DNA of 64,000 nucleotides from Ptychodera flava (GCF_041260155.1 NC_091930.1:49149402-49213401); one strand, 5' to 3'; shown: positions 26,362 to 37,201, numbered from the stretch's first letter. Notes: a model not told the origin generated them from the letters alone. Made by a program: numbers and translations.

Positions 26362-27900
26362 GTGTGTGTGTGTGTGTGTGTGTGTGTAGGTGTGTGATTC
26401 CTTAAAACATTTCCTTTGGGAGAATAGCCAGTGTAAAATCTGAGGTCTTCTCGGAAGAAAAAAGGCAAACAGGACAGCACATGTCAAACCAACTTTAACC
26501 GAATTCGGGGAACGTGGGTTCAAGTCCTACATGGGTAATTTTTTCAAGCCCCCCAAAAAAATTTACAGTGTAGAGACACTCAGATGTAGTTGTGTGACTT
26601 TTGTCATTAATTTCTACATGAAATTTCCTCACTACACAACACTGGGGAAACTGCCATATTACAAAACACCTTCACTTTCATGCAGTACAGAAAGACAAAC
26701 TGATGACAATGATGGGAGGGAGTTTGTACAGGCATACATTTACAAGTAGCTCTGAGAAATCTTGCAGATTTTCTGTGTAATTAACAGAGGACACACAAGC
26801 TGATATACAAACACATGCATATAGACTGTACATTACCAAAACTAGGGAAACTGTTTAACTTGAATTCTAGTCCGGACCAGAATTCATTTGTCAACAATGG
26901 CAATGCAGTTTACACATGTACAAGCTGAATTGACAGGCTTAAAACCCTGCACGCAAACATACTTATGGGAGTAAGACAAGACAATCTGGCTGAAATTTGG
27001 TAAAAGTCATAAAAAATTTAGCATTTCTGGGCCTCTAATGTTTACATTTGAATTCTAGTCTGCACCAGAATTCACTCATCAATAATACACTTTTCACATG
27101 TACATTTTCAGTTAAACATGCGTGTTCAGGCTGAAATGACAAGCTGAATACTGTGTATCTTTAATACCTTAGGAATAGAACATTGCAATAAAAAAGAAGA
27201 ATAGTAAAAAACCATCACAATTTACAGTTTCTGTACTTGAAATTTATCTTCTATGAATATGAAAACACCTGGTGATCAAAAGATAGAAGTTTCAAATACT
27301 GATATATTATTGGATGGCGCTGTATATATGTAGATTTATCCATGTTTGTAAAGAATTTAAGAGAATGTAATTACATATTTTGTAACATTCTTTGAAACCA
27401 CTTTTGTGACAGTTTTTCACACTTTTTCCTTTATATTATTTGATATCACTTTCCATTCAGGTGTGGACAAATATATAAGCGTTCAAAGGTCAAATGAGAA
27501 AGTCTGTGTCAAATCAGACATTATTATTATTAGACTTTGACACACAGAGGATAGATTACTGCTTTAGCACATGATAATTGGGAGGGTGGAACTTTGTCAT
27601 GCAAAACACTTGAAGGGTCACGCTTTTGTGTAGCATCACTTTGAAAAGATTTGCCATCCACAGTAATTTCAGTCCAGTCTTTACAAAGATACAAATGTAT
27701 ATTGTTAATATTTTCTTTGTATTTCAAATGATTTTCTATAAATGTATGCAGCCCTGTAAATTTGCATAAATCTTAATGGTCCCCTGTGTTTGTAGTTTGT
27801 ATGATCTTATTTCTGTCAATTTTAATTAAAAAATACATTTATTTTCACTAGAAATGCATTATCTCTCCTGTTATGTATTCAATAGTGTAAGCACTATTTT
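25300..27900. other. Inside the insertion: no gene; TA/GT microsatellite
   Basis: No coding exon recognised. The sequence contains the long simple repeat at 26272-26388. Confidence 0.4.
26272..26388. repeat. (TA)n(GT)n microsatellite
   Basis: About 90 bases of TA dinucleotide, interrupted once, followed by a GT run. The YIYIYI open frames here are artefacts. Confidence 0.95.
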
Positions 27901-29040
27901 TATTTTAAAGCTATTTATGCACTGCTACACATGGTAAAACCACAACACTCACCAGTAAATTTTGTGTCACTTGAAAGTGAACAGATGACATTAGCTTAAG
28001 TTCAACTCCACGCCGCCTGGAAGATATCCCATAATGCATTGCTGTAAGTCCAACGCTTAAACCGGAAATCGGCTCATTTGGCGTCAAGACACCAAGGCGA
28101 GCGGATCGGCTTCTCTCATCCAGTCTTGCCGCATATGACAAGCAATTGCGATAATGACGAATGCCTTATTCCGAAAATCAGTAAATGACATGCTGTAATC
28201 CATCCCCACTTCAGTGACACACATTCCCTAGTCAGTAAATGACAATGGGGCCGCTGGGGTACACCAGGCGTCCCACAAGTATCACGCGGCGTACACAAGT
28301 ATCTGGTTGTTGTAGCGAATTCGAAGCAAGCAGCTTTTCTCACAGAAACAAGTTTCATAATGTACTCAGTAAAACGTTTTCAGGTACATGTAACATGAAA
28401 AGTGATTGAAGGTTCAAGTGACTAAGGCACCGGGATTGATCTGACCACAAACAAAGACAAGAGGGTGTGAATACTTGGGTCGAAACGGACAGGGGTCGAG
28501 GTTACCTGCTGCCCCGGCCCCAAGCTGCAGGCCTGGCTATGTTTACATAAGGCGTCCACATTTTAGAAAATCACTAAAAGTAGGCAGAAATAAAGCCCCC
28601 TTACGTCAAAATGCTAGGGGTCGATAGGGGTCGGCTGACAGTTTGACACATTTCGTACCATTAAGAGTCGAATGATACTACATTGGGTTGACCATACAAA
28701 TTTTATCAAAAACGTCCTTGGAAAAGTGAATGCGTGGGATGTTTGACCAAACTTTACAAAGCATCAATTTTTCGACCAAAAAATTCCTGCGTAGAACTAA
28801 TGAAAATTCGTAAAAAATACCACTACCTTGTACATCAGGCAATAAAACACCATTGGTGTGAAAATGAGTTTACTAGAAATTACATAGTGGCTCTGAAAAT
28901 TAGTTTGAAAATTTAGCGTATTTACCGCTATATCGCTAGATGGCCGTCATTTGTGAAGGGAAGATGAAGTGGTGAATTCTGGGATATCTTCCAGGGTGGC
29001 GTGGTTCAACTCAGAGCAAACAATAGCATAGGCATGGTGA
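27901..29040. other. Region with a short inverted similarity, no gene called
   Basis: The minus strand at about 28000-28035 and the plus strand at about 28977-29012 share TGGGATATCTTCCAGG followed by GGCGTGG, an inverted relation across about 1 kb. Open frames at 27911-28141 and 28116-28358 (-) show no domain. Confidence 0.4.
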
Positions 29041-29396
29041 GCTTCAAAATGTCAACTAAAGTTGAACTTGAACTTGAACTTCAAAGTGAACAAAAGTTGA
29101 GTTACCTTAGGCACGGTTGGATTCCAAATGTCAACAAAAGTTGAACTTGAACTTCAAAGTGAACAAAAGTTGAGTTACCTTAGGCACGGTTGGATTCCAA
29201 ATGTCAACAAAAGTTGAACTTGAACTTCAAAGTGAACAAAAGTTGAGTTACCTTAGGCACGGTTGGATTCCAAATGTCAACAAAAGTTGAACTTGAACTT
29301 CAAAGTGAATAAAGTTGAGTTACCTTAGGCACGGTTGGATTCCAAATATCAACAAAAGTTGAACTTGAACTTCAAAGTGAACAAAAGTTGAGATGG
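29041..29396. repeat. 73-bp minisatellite, about five units
   Basis: Units contain CAACAAAAGTTGAACTTGAA, AAAGTGAACAAAAGTTGAG and TTACCTTAGGCACGGTTGG. GGTTGG recurs at about 29115, 29188, 29261 and 29333 (spacing 73, 73, 72). The units are nearly identical, so the array is young. The repeat unit itself carries nested GTTGAACTTGAACTT words. Confidence 0.93.
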
Positions 29397-30370
29397 CGAA
29401 GGTAATTGTACCATGGGCTTTCTAAATGTACACTTTTGTCAGCTGACAAGCTTATTGGACAGAAATTTTGTAAAAAATGCACAAAATAGAGGAGTTGCTT
29501 CATTTAACATCCAGTTTTAGCAAATTATAATGAAAAATGAGAGAAAATAATTGTAGTCAATTGTATAAGAGGATTTTTTCTTTAAAAATCTGCAAACTAC
29601 CTTGAGCAATTTGATGTATGCAAGTTTTCTTTGCAAAAATGTAAGTACAGGTGGGTTTCATTATTTAAAAAAAATTATTTCAGAGAAAATTAATGAGGTG
29701 TGTTGGTATCTAAAATGTGCAAATTCATTGGTCAGTTTTTTCCTTCATTTTCATGCCATTCACAAGAGGTAAATTTATGTACATCACCAAAATTATTTTT
29801 TTCTCTGTGAAAATGGAAATTGTATCTTTGTGTCAAAATATGGCAATCTTGTCAAATGCAAAGAAAAATTAAAGTTATTTAACACAAGTTTTAGAATTCA
29901 CAATTTTGGAGATATATTATCCAAACAAGCAATCAAATGCCGCTACTTTTCCATTTTTTTCACATGAAAATTGAGAAAACCCTGACTTTTTCGTAAAGTG
30001 GGAACTCTTTTTCGTTCTGTTCAAGCTTCAGTACCCTTCCGCATTTGATGCTTGCACAGTTGTACGCTTCGAAAGAGACTAATCTGAAACACTATATCAA
30101 TTTATAGCTTAGATAGAGGTAAAGTCAATAAGATACAGTATGGTTAAATAGATGATGAATATTTTACATTGATAAATTTCATAAATGTGACAGTAGTTTG
30201 ATATTATTCCTCGTAAATAAACCGTATAACGGGTTAATGAGACTTACTGACAAACTAACAAACTAATGATCTAACTAACTAACTAACCAACCAACCAACT
30301 GCTTAACTATCTAACCAACATTAAGGCTTGCTAACTAACTGAATGAGTGAATGAATGACTAAATAATCAC

Positions 30371-30493
30371 CATTTTTGTTTCGAAAAACGTTTCGTCACT
30401 CATCACAACACTGGCGTAGCTGAAATTTGATATCTTGCAGATACCCCCTTCACATACCAACACATGTTCAGCTGCAAGGTACCGATGAACAAT
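30371..30493 (-). CDS. Gene B kinase exon: catalytic and activation loops, catalytic residues lost
   Basis: Phase 0-0, 41 codons, beginning IVHRYLAAEHVLV and continuing GGICKISNFSYASVVMSDET then FFETKM. It aligns clearly with the tyrosine kinase segment HRDLAARN...KI.DFGLAR. The HRD Asp is Tyr, the catalytic-loop Asn is His, DFG is NFS, and the activation-loop Tyr position appears to be Phe. A kinase with these residues could not catalyse phosphotransfer in the usual way. The frame is open throughout. Confidence 0.82.
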
Positions 30494-30806
30494 CTGTCAA
30501 AAAATAAAAATAAACACGGATGAAAGTTTTACTTCAGGCAACAATAAGCCTTTAATTTCAAATAACCTTATCTCCTTCCGGGGAAATATGTTCGCTGCAA
30601 CATGGCTTATGTCAGAAATGTTGGTCAAAGGCTATCTTCCCTTCATATTATAATTCGGTTTTCTGTAGCCACAAGGCAAGATGATATACAATGGTATACC
30701 GTCAAAATGACATTACCTTTTGATAGAAATAAATACTACGTCCAGTGTGAAAGACGTAGAGTTACGTTTGTGCATTCAACATGCTACTTTTTCTAAGTAT
30801 CATTAC

Positions 30807-30973
30807 CTTGTTTTTTTGTAGATGTTTCATCCCATTTGCGACGTCTATAGCAAATGCAAACATTTGTCTTCTTCCAGACTTTTGTTTACCAATTGTAAAA
30901 TGCTGACGATGCTCTTTCAAGTATGTCTTCAAATTACCATATGATGCATACTCCATGATTAAAACCATTGGAA
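30807..30973 (-). CDS. Gene B kinase exon: hinge to alpha-E
   Basis: After a TACGTAG acceptor the exon reads VPMVLIMEYASYGNLKTYLK, then GRRQMFAFAIDVANGMKHLQ and KNK before a GTAATG donor. MEYASYGNL..YL is the classic hinge of FGFR-like receptor kinases, and DVANGM.HL is alpha-E. Phase 1 to 0. No kinase insert is present. Confidence 0.85.
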
Positions 30974-31147
30974 CTACGTAATATGCAACATTATAATCGG
31001 TGTATTATGACCCACAATGTTAACACTCAGTTTTCGAACGTATTAAAGTATAAAAGGGTTTTAAAAACCGATATGAACACATTCTGTGCCTACATGTTTC
31101 AATCTCTCAGTGTTACGATCAAGTGAGAGTCTCTTGTGTATACTCAC

Positions 31148-31258
31148 CATCTTCAGTACAGTAGCCTAACATTCTTATCACATTTTTGTCGCTGTGAATT
31201 TTCTTCATCAGTTTTATTTCCGGTAACAAATCGCTCCGATGCTCAGAATCTGTTGACT
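31148..31258 (-). CDS. Gene B kinase exon: alpha-C helix
   Basis: Reads STDSEHRSDLLPEIKLMKKI then HSDKNVIRMLGYCTED, phase 1-1 (111 nt). LLPEIKLM carries the alpha-C glutamate that pairs with the VAIK lysine. With the acceptor CACAG and the previous exon's GTAGGA donor, the spacing from VAIK to DL equals that of FGFR-type kinases. A second nearby acceptor/donor pair would also keep frame but shorten the protein by two residues. Confidence 0.82.
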
Positions 31259-31614
31259 CTGTGTGAAAAAATCAACAATAGCAGTCATTGAACAGTTTGG
31301 GAACTTGACGAATACAGTAAAATTGTCTTCTTACTATATAGTATATAGTACCTTTTTCATCATAAAGGTGCTACAGTCTTTGCCATGAACTTGAAAAGGG
31401 TTGTTTCTAAGAGACAAGTACGTTTCGAAACAATAATTTACTCCTTCCCGGCCCATAACGGGCGAAAGCAAACATTCGCAGCATGAAGATATATACTATA
31501 TTTAGTACGTTTCGAAACTGTTAAATGACGTACGTTTACAAAAACGAATTCATTAATCATTTGGACACCATACGTCCTAAAGCATATTGAACTTCACATT
31601 TACACATTTCCTAC

Positions 31615-31822
31615 CTACCTCAGTTTTAATTGCAACATCACTTGGTCCATCTTTGCCATCTATAAACCAAGCTATGCCCTTCATGATTCGATGGAATGCA
31701 CTAGTACATAGGGTGGCTGTAGTATGCAGCCGGTCTCTTGGAAATTCAAACGCTAATGTTCCAGGTTTCATGTAAGTTTGCGACATATTCCCGATTTCGA
31801 GGTCCGCATAAGTATCGGACGT
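31615..31822 (-). CDS. Gene B kinase exon: N-lobe with degenerate glycine loop
   Basis: Reads EFPRDRLHTTATLCTSAF, HRIMKGIAWFIDGKDG and PSDVAIKTEV. EFPRDRL and the VAIK box are typical of Ig-type receptor tyrosine kinases. The nucleotide-binding glycines (G.G.FG) are replaced by Cys, Ser and His (LCTSAFH), while the VAIK lysine remains. Starts in phase 0 and ends in phase 1. The upstream part (TYADLEIGNMSQTYMKPG) contains juxtamembrane tyrosines. Confidence 0.82.
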
Positions 31823-32230
31823 CTGGAATGTGATGAAAAGAGATCGCCGGACATTTTACGCAAAGCAAATATATAGTCCTTTTTTTAATTGATGTATGAA
31901 AGACTATTGTAAGAATTTTGAAGAAAATGAAATATGACTTTATATCATTGCAGTTTTAATTGTTCAAACATAGGAGCTATGACATTTCTCTCTGACATGC
32001 AAAACTGAACTACCTTACAATTGCGATCGCTTCTTTTTATGCCTTGATCGTATTACCTTGAATTTAACATCGTTTTATTATTTTTACTCTGCATGAAACT
32101 CAGTTGAGCTACTTTGAAACCTTTGTTGGTGTTGAATCTAATTTGACATTATATAGAGCGAAAAGTAATCTATTTGTATTTCACAAGCCATAAAACATGA
32201 ATGTAACAGTAATCTAAAATAATGACTCAC

Positions 32231-32358
32231 TTCATCACCAGAGGATGAAATAATTTCATTGTCTTCTGTAACAGTTTCGTTTAAAGGAATACTTTCATAA
32301 TTCACTTGTTCATGCGTCTTGTCATTACTGCTTTCTGGTTCACAATGACAACTGCGTT
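32231..32358 (-). CDS. Gene B juxtamembrane exon 2
   Basis: 128 nt, phase 1 to 0, between a TTTGACAG acceptor and a GTGAGT donor. Encodes an acidic, Ser-rich cytoplasmic stretch including EQVNYESIPLNETVTEDNE. The YESI motif also occurs in the preceding 42-nt exon (HSYESIND), so the two exons may be duplicates. The Tyr sits in a context that could bind SH2 or PTB proteins when phosphorylated; this is inference. Confidence 0.68.
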
Positions 32359-33786
32359 CTGTCAAATTTTTCATAGAAAATCATAGTATAAACGTTAGTG
32401 TAAAGTAAAGATCGGAATTTTTGGATATAAATTTATACTTTGCTAATGCTGACAAATCTGCTGGCTTTATAAGCAGCCAGGTTAGTAGTCAAAATCAGAA
32501 AGAAAATTACCTGAAATTACGGTAAAAACATCGACCATCACCTTTCAGATGCATATCTTCATAAAAAGGCAATGATAACCATAATATTCATAGATGTACC
32601 TTGAAGGTAAGTAATAACCCCCGCCTCAGGAGGGTAAACACGAGATTTTGGTAGAATTATATATATACATTTTTGAATGATGGATAAACTAGCTGTTCTG
32701 AAATAATCCAGACTTGGGATGACAGCAAGTGTGATCAACAGTTTTGCAGAGTGTGCTACCCGATTCAGCGAGAGCTGGGCGCTGGCACTCTTTGTTGTTA
32801 CATTTGATGTCAACTTTTGTCGCAGTCACCAGGAGTAATCCCATTTTTATTTTGAACTTCTTGGTTTACATCGTTAGAACATTCTCGTCTTAAATTTGGC
32901 AAAATATCTGACATACCGTTACTGTAAGGAAGTGTCAATTTATATGTGTATGAACGAATGCCAGCTTTATTTTAAAGAGCTTTGTGTCGCGTTTCAATTC
33001 CGCTGAATCAAGCAAAAATACACTGTGCGGTGTTGCCCTAATGCAACGATTTAAGTATATCTAACCCAAAGTGCTGCTTCAGAGCCTTGGTGTCTTTCAT
33101 AATTGACCTCCAACTTATTTTTATCAAGAGCTGAGTTAAAGACCCATACTTATCTGTGTGTCGAATTTCGGACTTTGGTTTGTGAAACAATGCGGACTGT
33201 TTCGAATTAAGTTTAGATCGGCACGTTCAAATACACCGACTGGCCAATTTTCGTAAATGCGGGTTTAGGGACCGGTTTTAATACTGGAAAAATAGCATTG
33301 TTGCATCGGTTAAATGGGTTTAGGTCCAATCAGAATGGCGCATGGTAGCAAGATAAAATATAATTTTCAATATACAATCGGTATAACATCATACAAAACA
33401 ATGTAGTTATTCGGAGAGCACATCTACTCATACAGTAAGCAAGCAACCAAAATGCTAATAGTTGCTGATACAGTACACGGGTATAAATCTGTTAACTATA
33501 GGTCAAACGTCCTCTTGAAACCGCCAAGCATGCCACACTACCCTGATGTCTCAACATTGTCTGGGCACAGATCATGTTCTCCATACTCCATTACCCTTAT
33601 GACAATAAGTGTAAGTTAACATCGGGAACGTTTATAATTAAATCAAAGAACAGTATCTGGAGAGCACATCTACTCATACAGTAAGCAAGCAACCAAATGC
33701 TAATAGTTGCTGATACAGTACACGGGTATAAATCTGTTAACTATAGGTCTAACTCAAAATAATACGAAAACATCGGAGAAGAGAGA

Positions 33787-33884
<98 letters not shown>

Positions 33885-33918
33885 ATCCTGCTATGACAGC
33901 ATAACAAATGAAACTTAC
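32359..33918. other. Gene B intron with a 100-bp direct repeat and a GA microsatellite
   Basis: A block of about 95 bp beginning GGAGAGCACATCTACTCATA occurs at about 33413-33510 and again at about 33659-33751, nearly identical. A (GA)n run lies at 33781-33881, directly downstream (on the minus strand) of the 42-nt exon's donor. Confidence 0.75.
33781..33881. repeat. (GA)n microsatellite flanking the small juxtamembrane exon
   Basis: About 100 bases of GA on the plus strand, hence (CT)n in the gene B transcript, starting about 38 nt downstream of the donor at 33919. Confidence 0.95.
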
Positions 33919-33960
33919 CATCGTTGATGCTTTCATAACTATGGCTTGATGTAATGTGTC
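33919..33960 (-). CDS. Gene B 42-nt juxtamembrane exon
   Basis: A 42-nt, phase 1-1 exon (acceptor TTGCAG, donor GTAAGT) encoding RHITSSHSYESIND. It is symmetric, so it can be included or skipped without changing the frame. Its transcript flanks are both long CU runs (33781-33881 downstream and 33979-34050 upstream), the kind of context bound by polypyrimidine-tract proteins. This suggests a regulated cassette exon. Confidence 0.65.
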
Positions 33961-33978
33961 CTGCAAGGTAGACAGAAT

Positions 33979-34050
<72 letters not shown>
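33979..34050. repeat. (GA)n microsatellite upstream of the 42-nt exon
   Basis: A GA run on the plus strand; in the transcript it is a CU tract ending about 18 nt before the acceptor of the 42-nt exon. Confidence 0.95.
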
Positions 34051-34053
<3 letters not shown>

Positions 34054-34132
34054 ATAAATTAATTCACAAGAAGTACCTCAGGCTTATTTCTTATTATCTG
34101 ATAACAAAATTCGAAATTATTCTTGTACTCAC

Positions 34133-34276
34133 GTAAATTAGTTTTTTTGCGATGTCGCATCACGTAAACCACTAGAACCGCAACGATTACCCCAAATGCA
34201 ACCGCAGCACAGGAGCTTACGGTAATGATTGTTGTTATACTGTGTTGCGTAGTTGCTGAAGTTGCGTTGTTCTGTT
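34133..34276 (-). CDS. Gene B transmembrane exon
   Basis: 144 nt, phase 1-1. A short extracellular stalk (EQNNATSATTQHS) is followed by one hydrophobic helix (AAVAFGVIVAVLVVYVM) and the basic stop-transfer RHRKK, then TNL. The topology is type I with the kinase inside. The acceptor is TTTTCTAG and the donor GTGAGT. Confidence 0.85.
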
Positions 34277-36300
34277 CTAGAAAACAATAAAGAATGCAAA
34301 ATCGTTGCAAAAGGCTGATTCTAAGGCTATAAACAGTCCAGTTTGTTTCGATTCCCACGTGCCAATAAAAAAAAAAACAAAAATGTCGAATTTAAGCTTT
34401 CTCGAGTTGACTTTACTGTCATTAATAAATTGTGCACACTGCCAGAGAATGCTGACACATTCTCCAGTGCAACAGTGTACTTGCTGTCAACGTTAACTTC
34501 ACCGATCACTGCGTCTCACGGGACCAGACAAGCAGCACGTAGTAAGACGTAAATACTGGCAAACCGCCATTTTGAAAATATGCTAGTTTTTGGTCTCCCG
34601 GAAGTTGTCCATTGCGCATGTCCGCACATAATGCATCCTTTTTTGTCGCGTGCATTTTAGCCTAGTCTGTTAGCTTTCAATATTTCAAATTTTGTAATTA
34701 TGGTTATTAAATCCTTTGTTAAATTCTAGCAACGTTCGCATAATGAAACTGAGATAATTTTAGCTTTACTTCCTAGTAAAAATGAACAGCCAATGGGAGC
34801 GCCCCATGGTTCAACCAATCAGAGTTTGTACTTCGATGTATGGCGGTTTCCCATAACCTACCTCTCTGTGTTTGTGACAGAGACAGGGATCAGCAAAAAC
34901 GTCAACATCATGTAATTTAGAAGGATGTACACACTTTCACAAGATGAACGTAAGATTTAGACTAGCGAATGCAAGACAATTGAATTGATTGATTGCATAT
35001 CATTGACTAGACAATAAGCCATCTTACACAGCTTAATTTGGCAAGGAAACAAGAACAAGAAACACATGAAAATGTTGGAGAAGACATGTTGGAAGAGTTC
35101 GGCAACTTTGAACAAAACAACTTTTTGCTCCAATGATCATTTGTATTCATTCCCCAGGGTTCGTCTAAATAAAATTTGTCTTCGTTGAGGTGACATGTCA
35201 GACAACGTCAAGGAATTAACTGAAGTTTGAGCTACTCTATTTTTTGTTATTGGCGACGAATTTAAAACACATCAAAATATGGTCTATAAACTATTCTTCT
35301 TATACTTACAGGCCATTCTTCTACTTACAGGCTTCAACGATAACAATGACATTATTAAAAACGTGATGGTTTCGTTTTCCATTATTATGGAAGACTATGG
35401 GAGGATCTTGACAATATATCTTAAAACTTTAAAACATTTTAAATCAGATGTGAGAGTTTAACTTTGTTTATTTTTTTATTTATATATCATGAAGCATTAG
35501 GCCTACCATTGCTTAAGTCTTTAAAATACAAGTGAAAGGAGAATCGCCACTGTTGCGTTTTAAGAAAGTCCTGAACAATGTCCAATAGAAAGTTGAGCGA
35601 GGAACACAGCAAGTGAACTTATAGTAAACGACGATGAATTCGATGAATTTACCAAACAAAAATGCAGGCAACAGATGATATATGCCCTCTTTCAAAGTAA
35701 CATAACATCAAGTATAAGTATTATACTATCTTTTTTCTCTCTTACTCAAGACCGATCTAAGCCTTATTCTGGTTGCTCGAAAGCTACCAGGGATCAACCG
35801 GGGCAAAATCTCGTCACTGATTAACAAGAATGCTATATTGATGTAACAAAGCTAAGTAACAAAAGGCAGGGGGATGATTGGTGTTTACAAGGCTGCTCCT
35901 TCAATAGACTGTTTCTCCTGTAATTGAGGTAAGACATCAAATGGTCATTCACCTCGTAAAGTTTCCAATTTTAAAGTAAGGTCAGAATCAAAATAAGGAT
36001 ATAAAAGGCTATGATAAAAATTGCTTCTCACGGTTCAGGTTGCCTTTTAAATACGTTCAAAGGAAAATACAAGAAGGTTAAAAGATATGCTAATTCAGAA
36101 TCCCAGTTATACTCACCCGAAGAATGTATTTGCAGAGAAACAAAGCAACTTGTATAGTATGGTGGTTGTAAATTTATCACCATACACGCCCTACTTACCC
36201 GAGTCTGCAAGGCCTGTCAAAAGTAACTGAGGTATGGCTTTCACAAATATTGATACATAGGTGGGGCCAGTCATTAGCATACTGTAGCTGCTGTGCTTAC
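34277..36300. other. Gene B intron between transmembrane and FN3 exons
   Basis: About 2 kb without a further recognisable domain exon. Open frames here lack domain motifs. Confidence 0.5.
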
Positions 36301-36588
36301 CTTTTACCATTATCGTCAGCGCTCGACTTCTGTTTTCACCGATATTGTTTTCGCTCACAACTGTTATGTTGTAACTTGACCCTTCAACCAAACCACTTAT
36401 ATTGACAGATATTTCTCCAAGTTCATTATCATCGATCAGTTCCGTTGTTTCCTTTATACCTTTAGGCAATTTCATATACTCCACGTAGAATTTCTGATCA
36501 TCACCACCGTTGTAACCAGCTGTCCATTGCACGTCGGCAACGCCCGCTTGCATATGGATTTCGATGTTAGTCACAGCATCCGGAACAG
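36301..36588 (-). CDS. Gene B fibronectin type III exon
   Basis: 288 nt, phase 1-1. Begins VPDAVTNIEI and includes DVQWTAGYNGGDDQKFYVEY (FN3 B-strand Trp and C-strand), then SVNISGLVEGSSYNITVVSE and NNIGENRS. The GLVEGSSYNITV segment is the hallmark L..gt.Y...V of FN3. Several N-glycosylation sequons are present. Membrane-proximal FN3 after Ig domains is a common receptor layout. Confidence 0.87.
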
Positions 36589-36785
36589 CTGTGCGATGTA
36601 TCAAACGTAAAGCAAATGTCATTCGTTGGTGAAAGACTTCATATATGCAATTTGTTGTTGAAAATATAAAGAGCTTTATATACTAAAGCGCGCGCAAGCA
36701 CAAAAATTACAATCGTTAAACAAAATTGCGCATGGTATACAATGTCCATTATATCTGCTGGGAGAATTATTAACAGTAAACTTAC

Positions 36786-37087
36786 ATTTACTTGAGAGAA
36801 TTGTGACAATGAAGACATCTCCGTGTTTATTTCTACCTATGCAATAATATCGCCCATAATCTTTGTTGCCAACGTCCTCAATGTATAATATGCTCGATTG
36901 AACGGTATTCTGAAGGTCTTCTTTGATAAACCGTCTGTCACCACCAGGTTGTAGTTGATTTCCATGTTGGTCATACCATTGTGTAGATGGGGTGGATTTC
37001 CATTGACCAGGCATTGTAAAGTAGCATTTTCACCTGTGTTCACAACTGTTCTTTTGTTGAACTCCTCATCTACGGCAAACGGAGGAT
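36786..37087 (-). pseudogene. Gene B Ig domain 7 exon, with -1 frameshift
   Basis: The first half reads KRTVVNTGENATLQCLVNGN (strand B Cys); after a frame change the second half reads TQWYDQHGNQLQPGG, then IEDVGNKDYGRYYCIGRN (D.G.Y.C). Together they form one I-set Ig domain. The exon is 302 nt, whereas every other Ig exon here is a multiple of 3. One base is missing around CCACCCCATCT, after the NGNP codons. Splice sites (TTAAG acceptor, GTAAGT donor) are intact. Confidence 0.8.
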
Positions 37088-37201
37088 CTTAAGAAATAAA
37101 ATATATATCATGATACAAGATACTTATTATTTTCAAAAACAAAAGCAACATCGCCACCCAATCAAACCACCAATAATATACTTCCACAAGATGCTACTCA
37201 C

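Larger units (their letters stand above)
17892..30021. mobile_element. 12.1-kb stretch bounded by perfect 34-bp terminal inverted repeats, in a kinase intron of gene B
   Basis: The left end (17892-17925) and the reverse complement of the right end (29988-30021) are identical over 34 bases, starting AACAGAACGAAAAAGAGTTC. The 4-base word CAAG flanks both ends directly, a possible target-site duplication. Without this stretch the host intron would be about 670 bp, in line with many of gene B's other introns. No transposase or integrase ORF was recognised inside. It carries a foldback element, a minisatellite, microsatellites and a possible exon. It may be a large non-autonomous DNA transposon or a composite insertion. 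Beyond the 34 bases the ends are not clearly related. Confidence 0.6.

Noticed and set aside
26196..26523. YIYIYI-rich open frames
   Set aside because: Translation of the (TA)n(GT)n repeat.
29041..29396. CRISPR-like regular repeats
   Set aside because: Units are contiguous 73-bp copies without unique spacers, in a eukaryotic intron; this is a minisatellite.
30241..30335. AACT/AACC tetranucleotide-like run near the catalytic exon
   Set aside because: Irregular and short; background simple sequence without a clear unit count.
31256..31617. Alternative splice pair (GAG donor, CACAGAG acceptor) for the kinase N-lobe exons
   Set aside because: It keeps the frame but makes the VAIK to alpha-C spacing two residues shorter than in FGFR-type kinases; the GTAGGA donor with the CACAG acceptor fits better.
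32689..32844. 52-codon minus-strand frame with five cysteines (KCNNKECQRPA, CCHPKSG), toxin-like at first sight
   Set aside because: It lies within a gene B intron, has no signal peptide worth the name and no splice support, and the cysteine spacing matches no family I can name.
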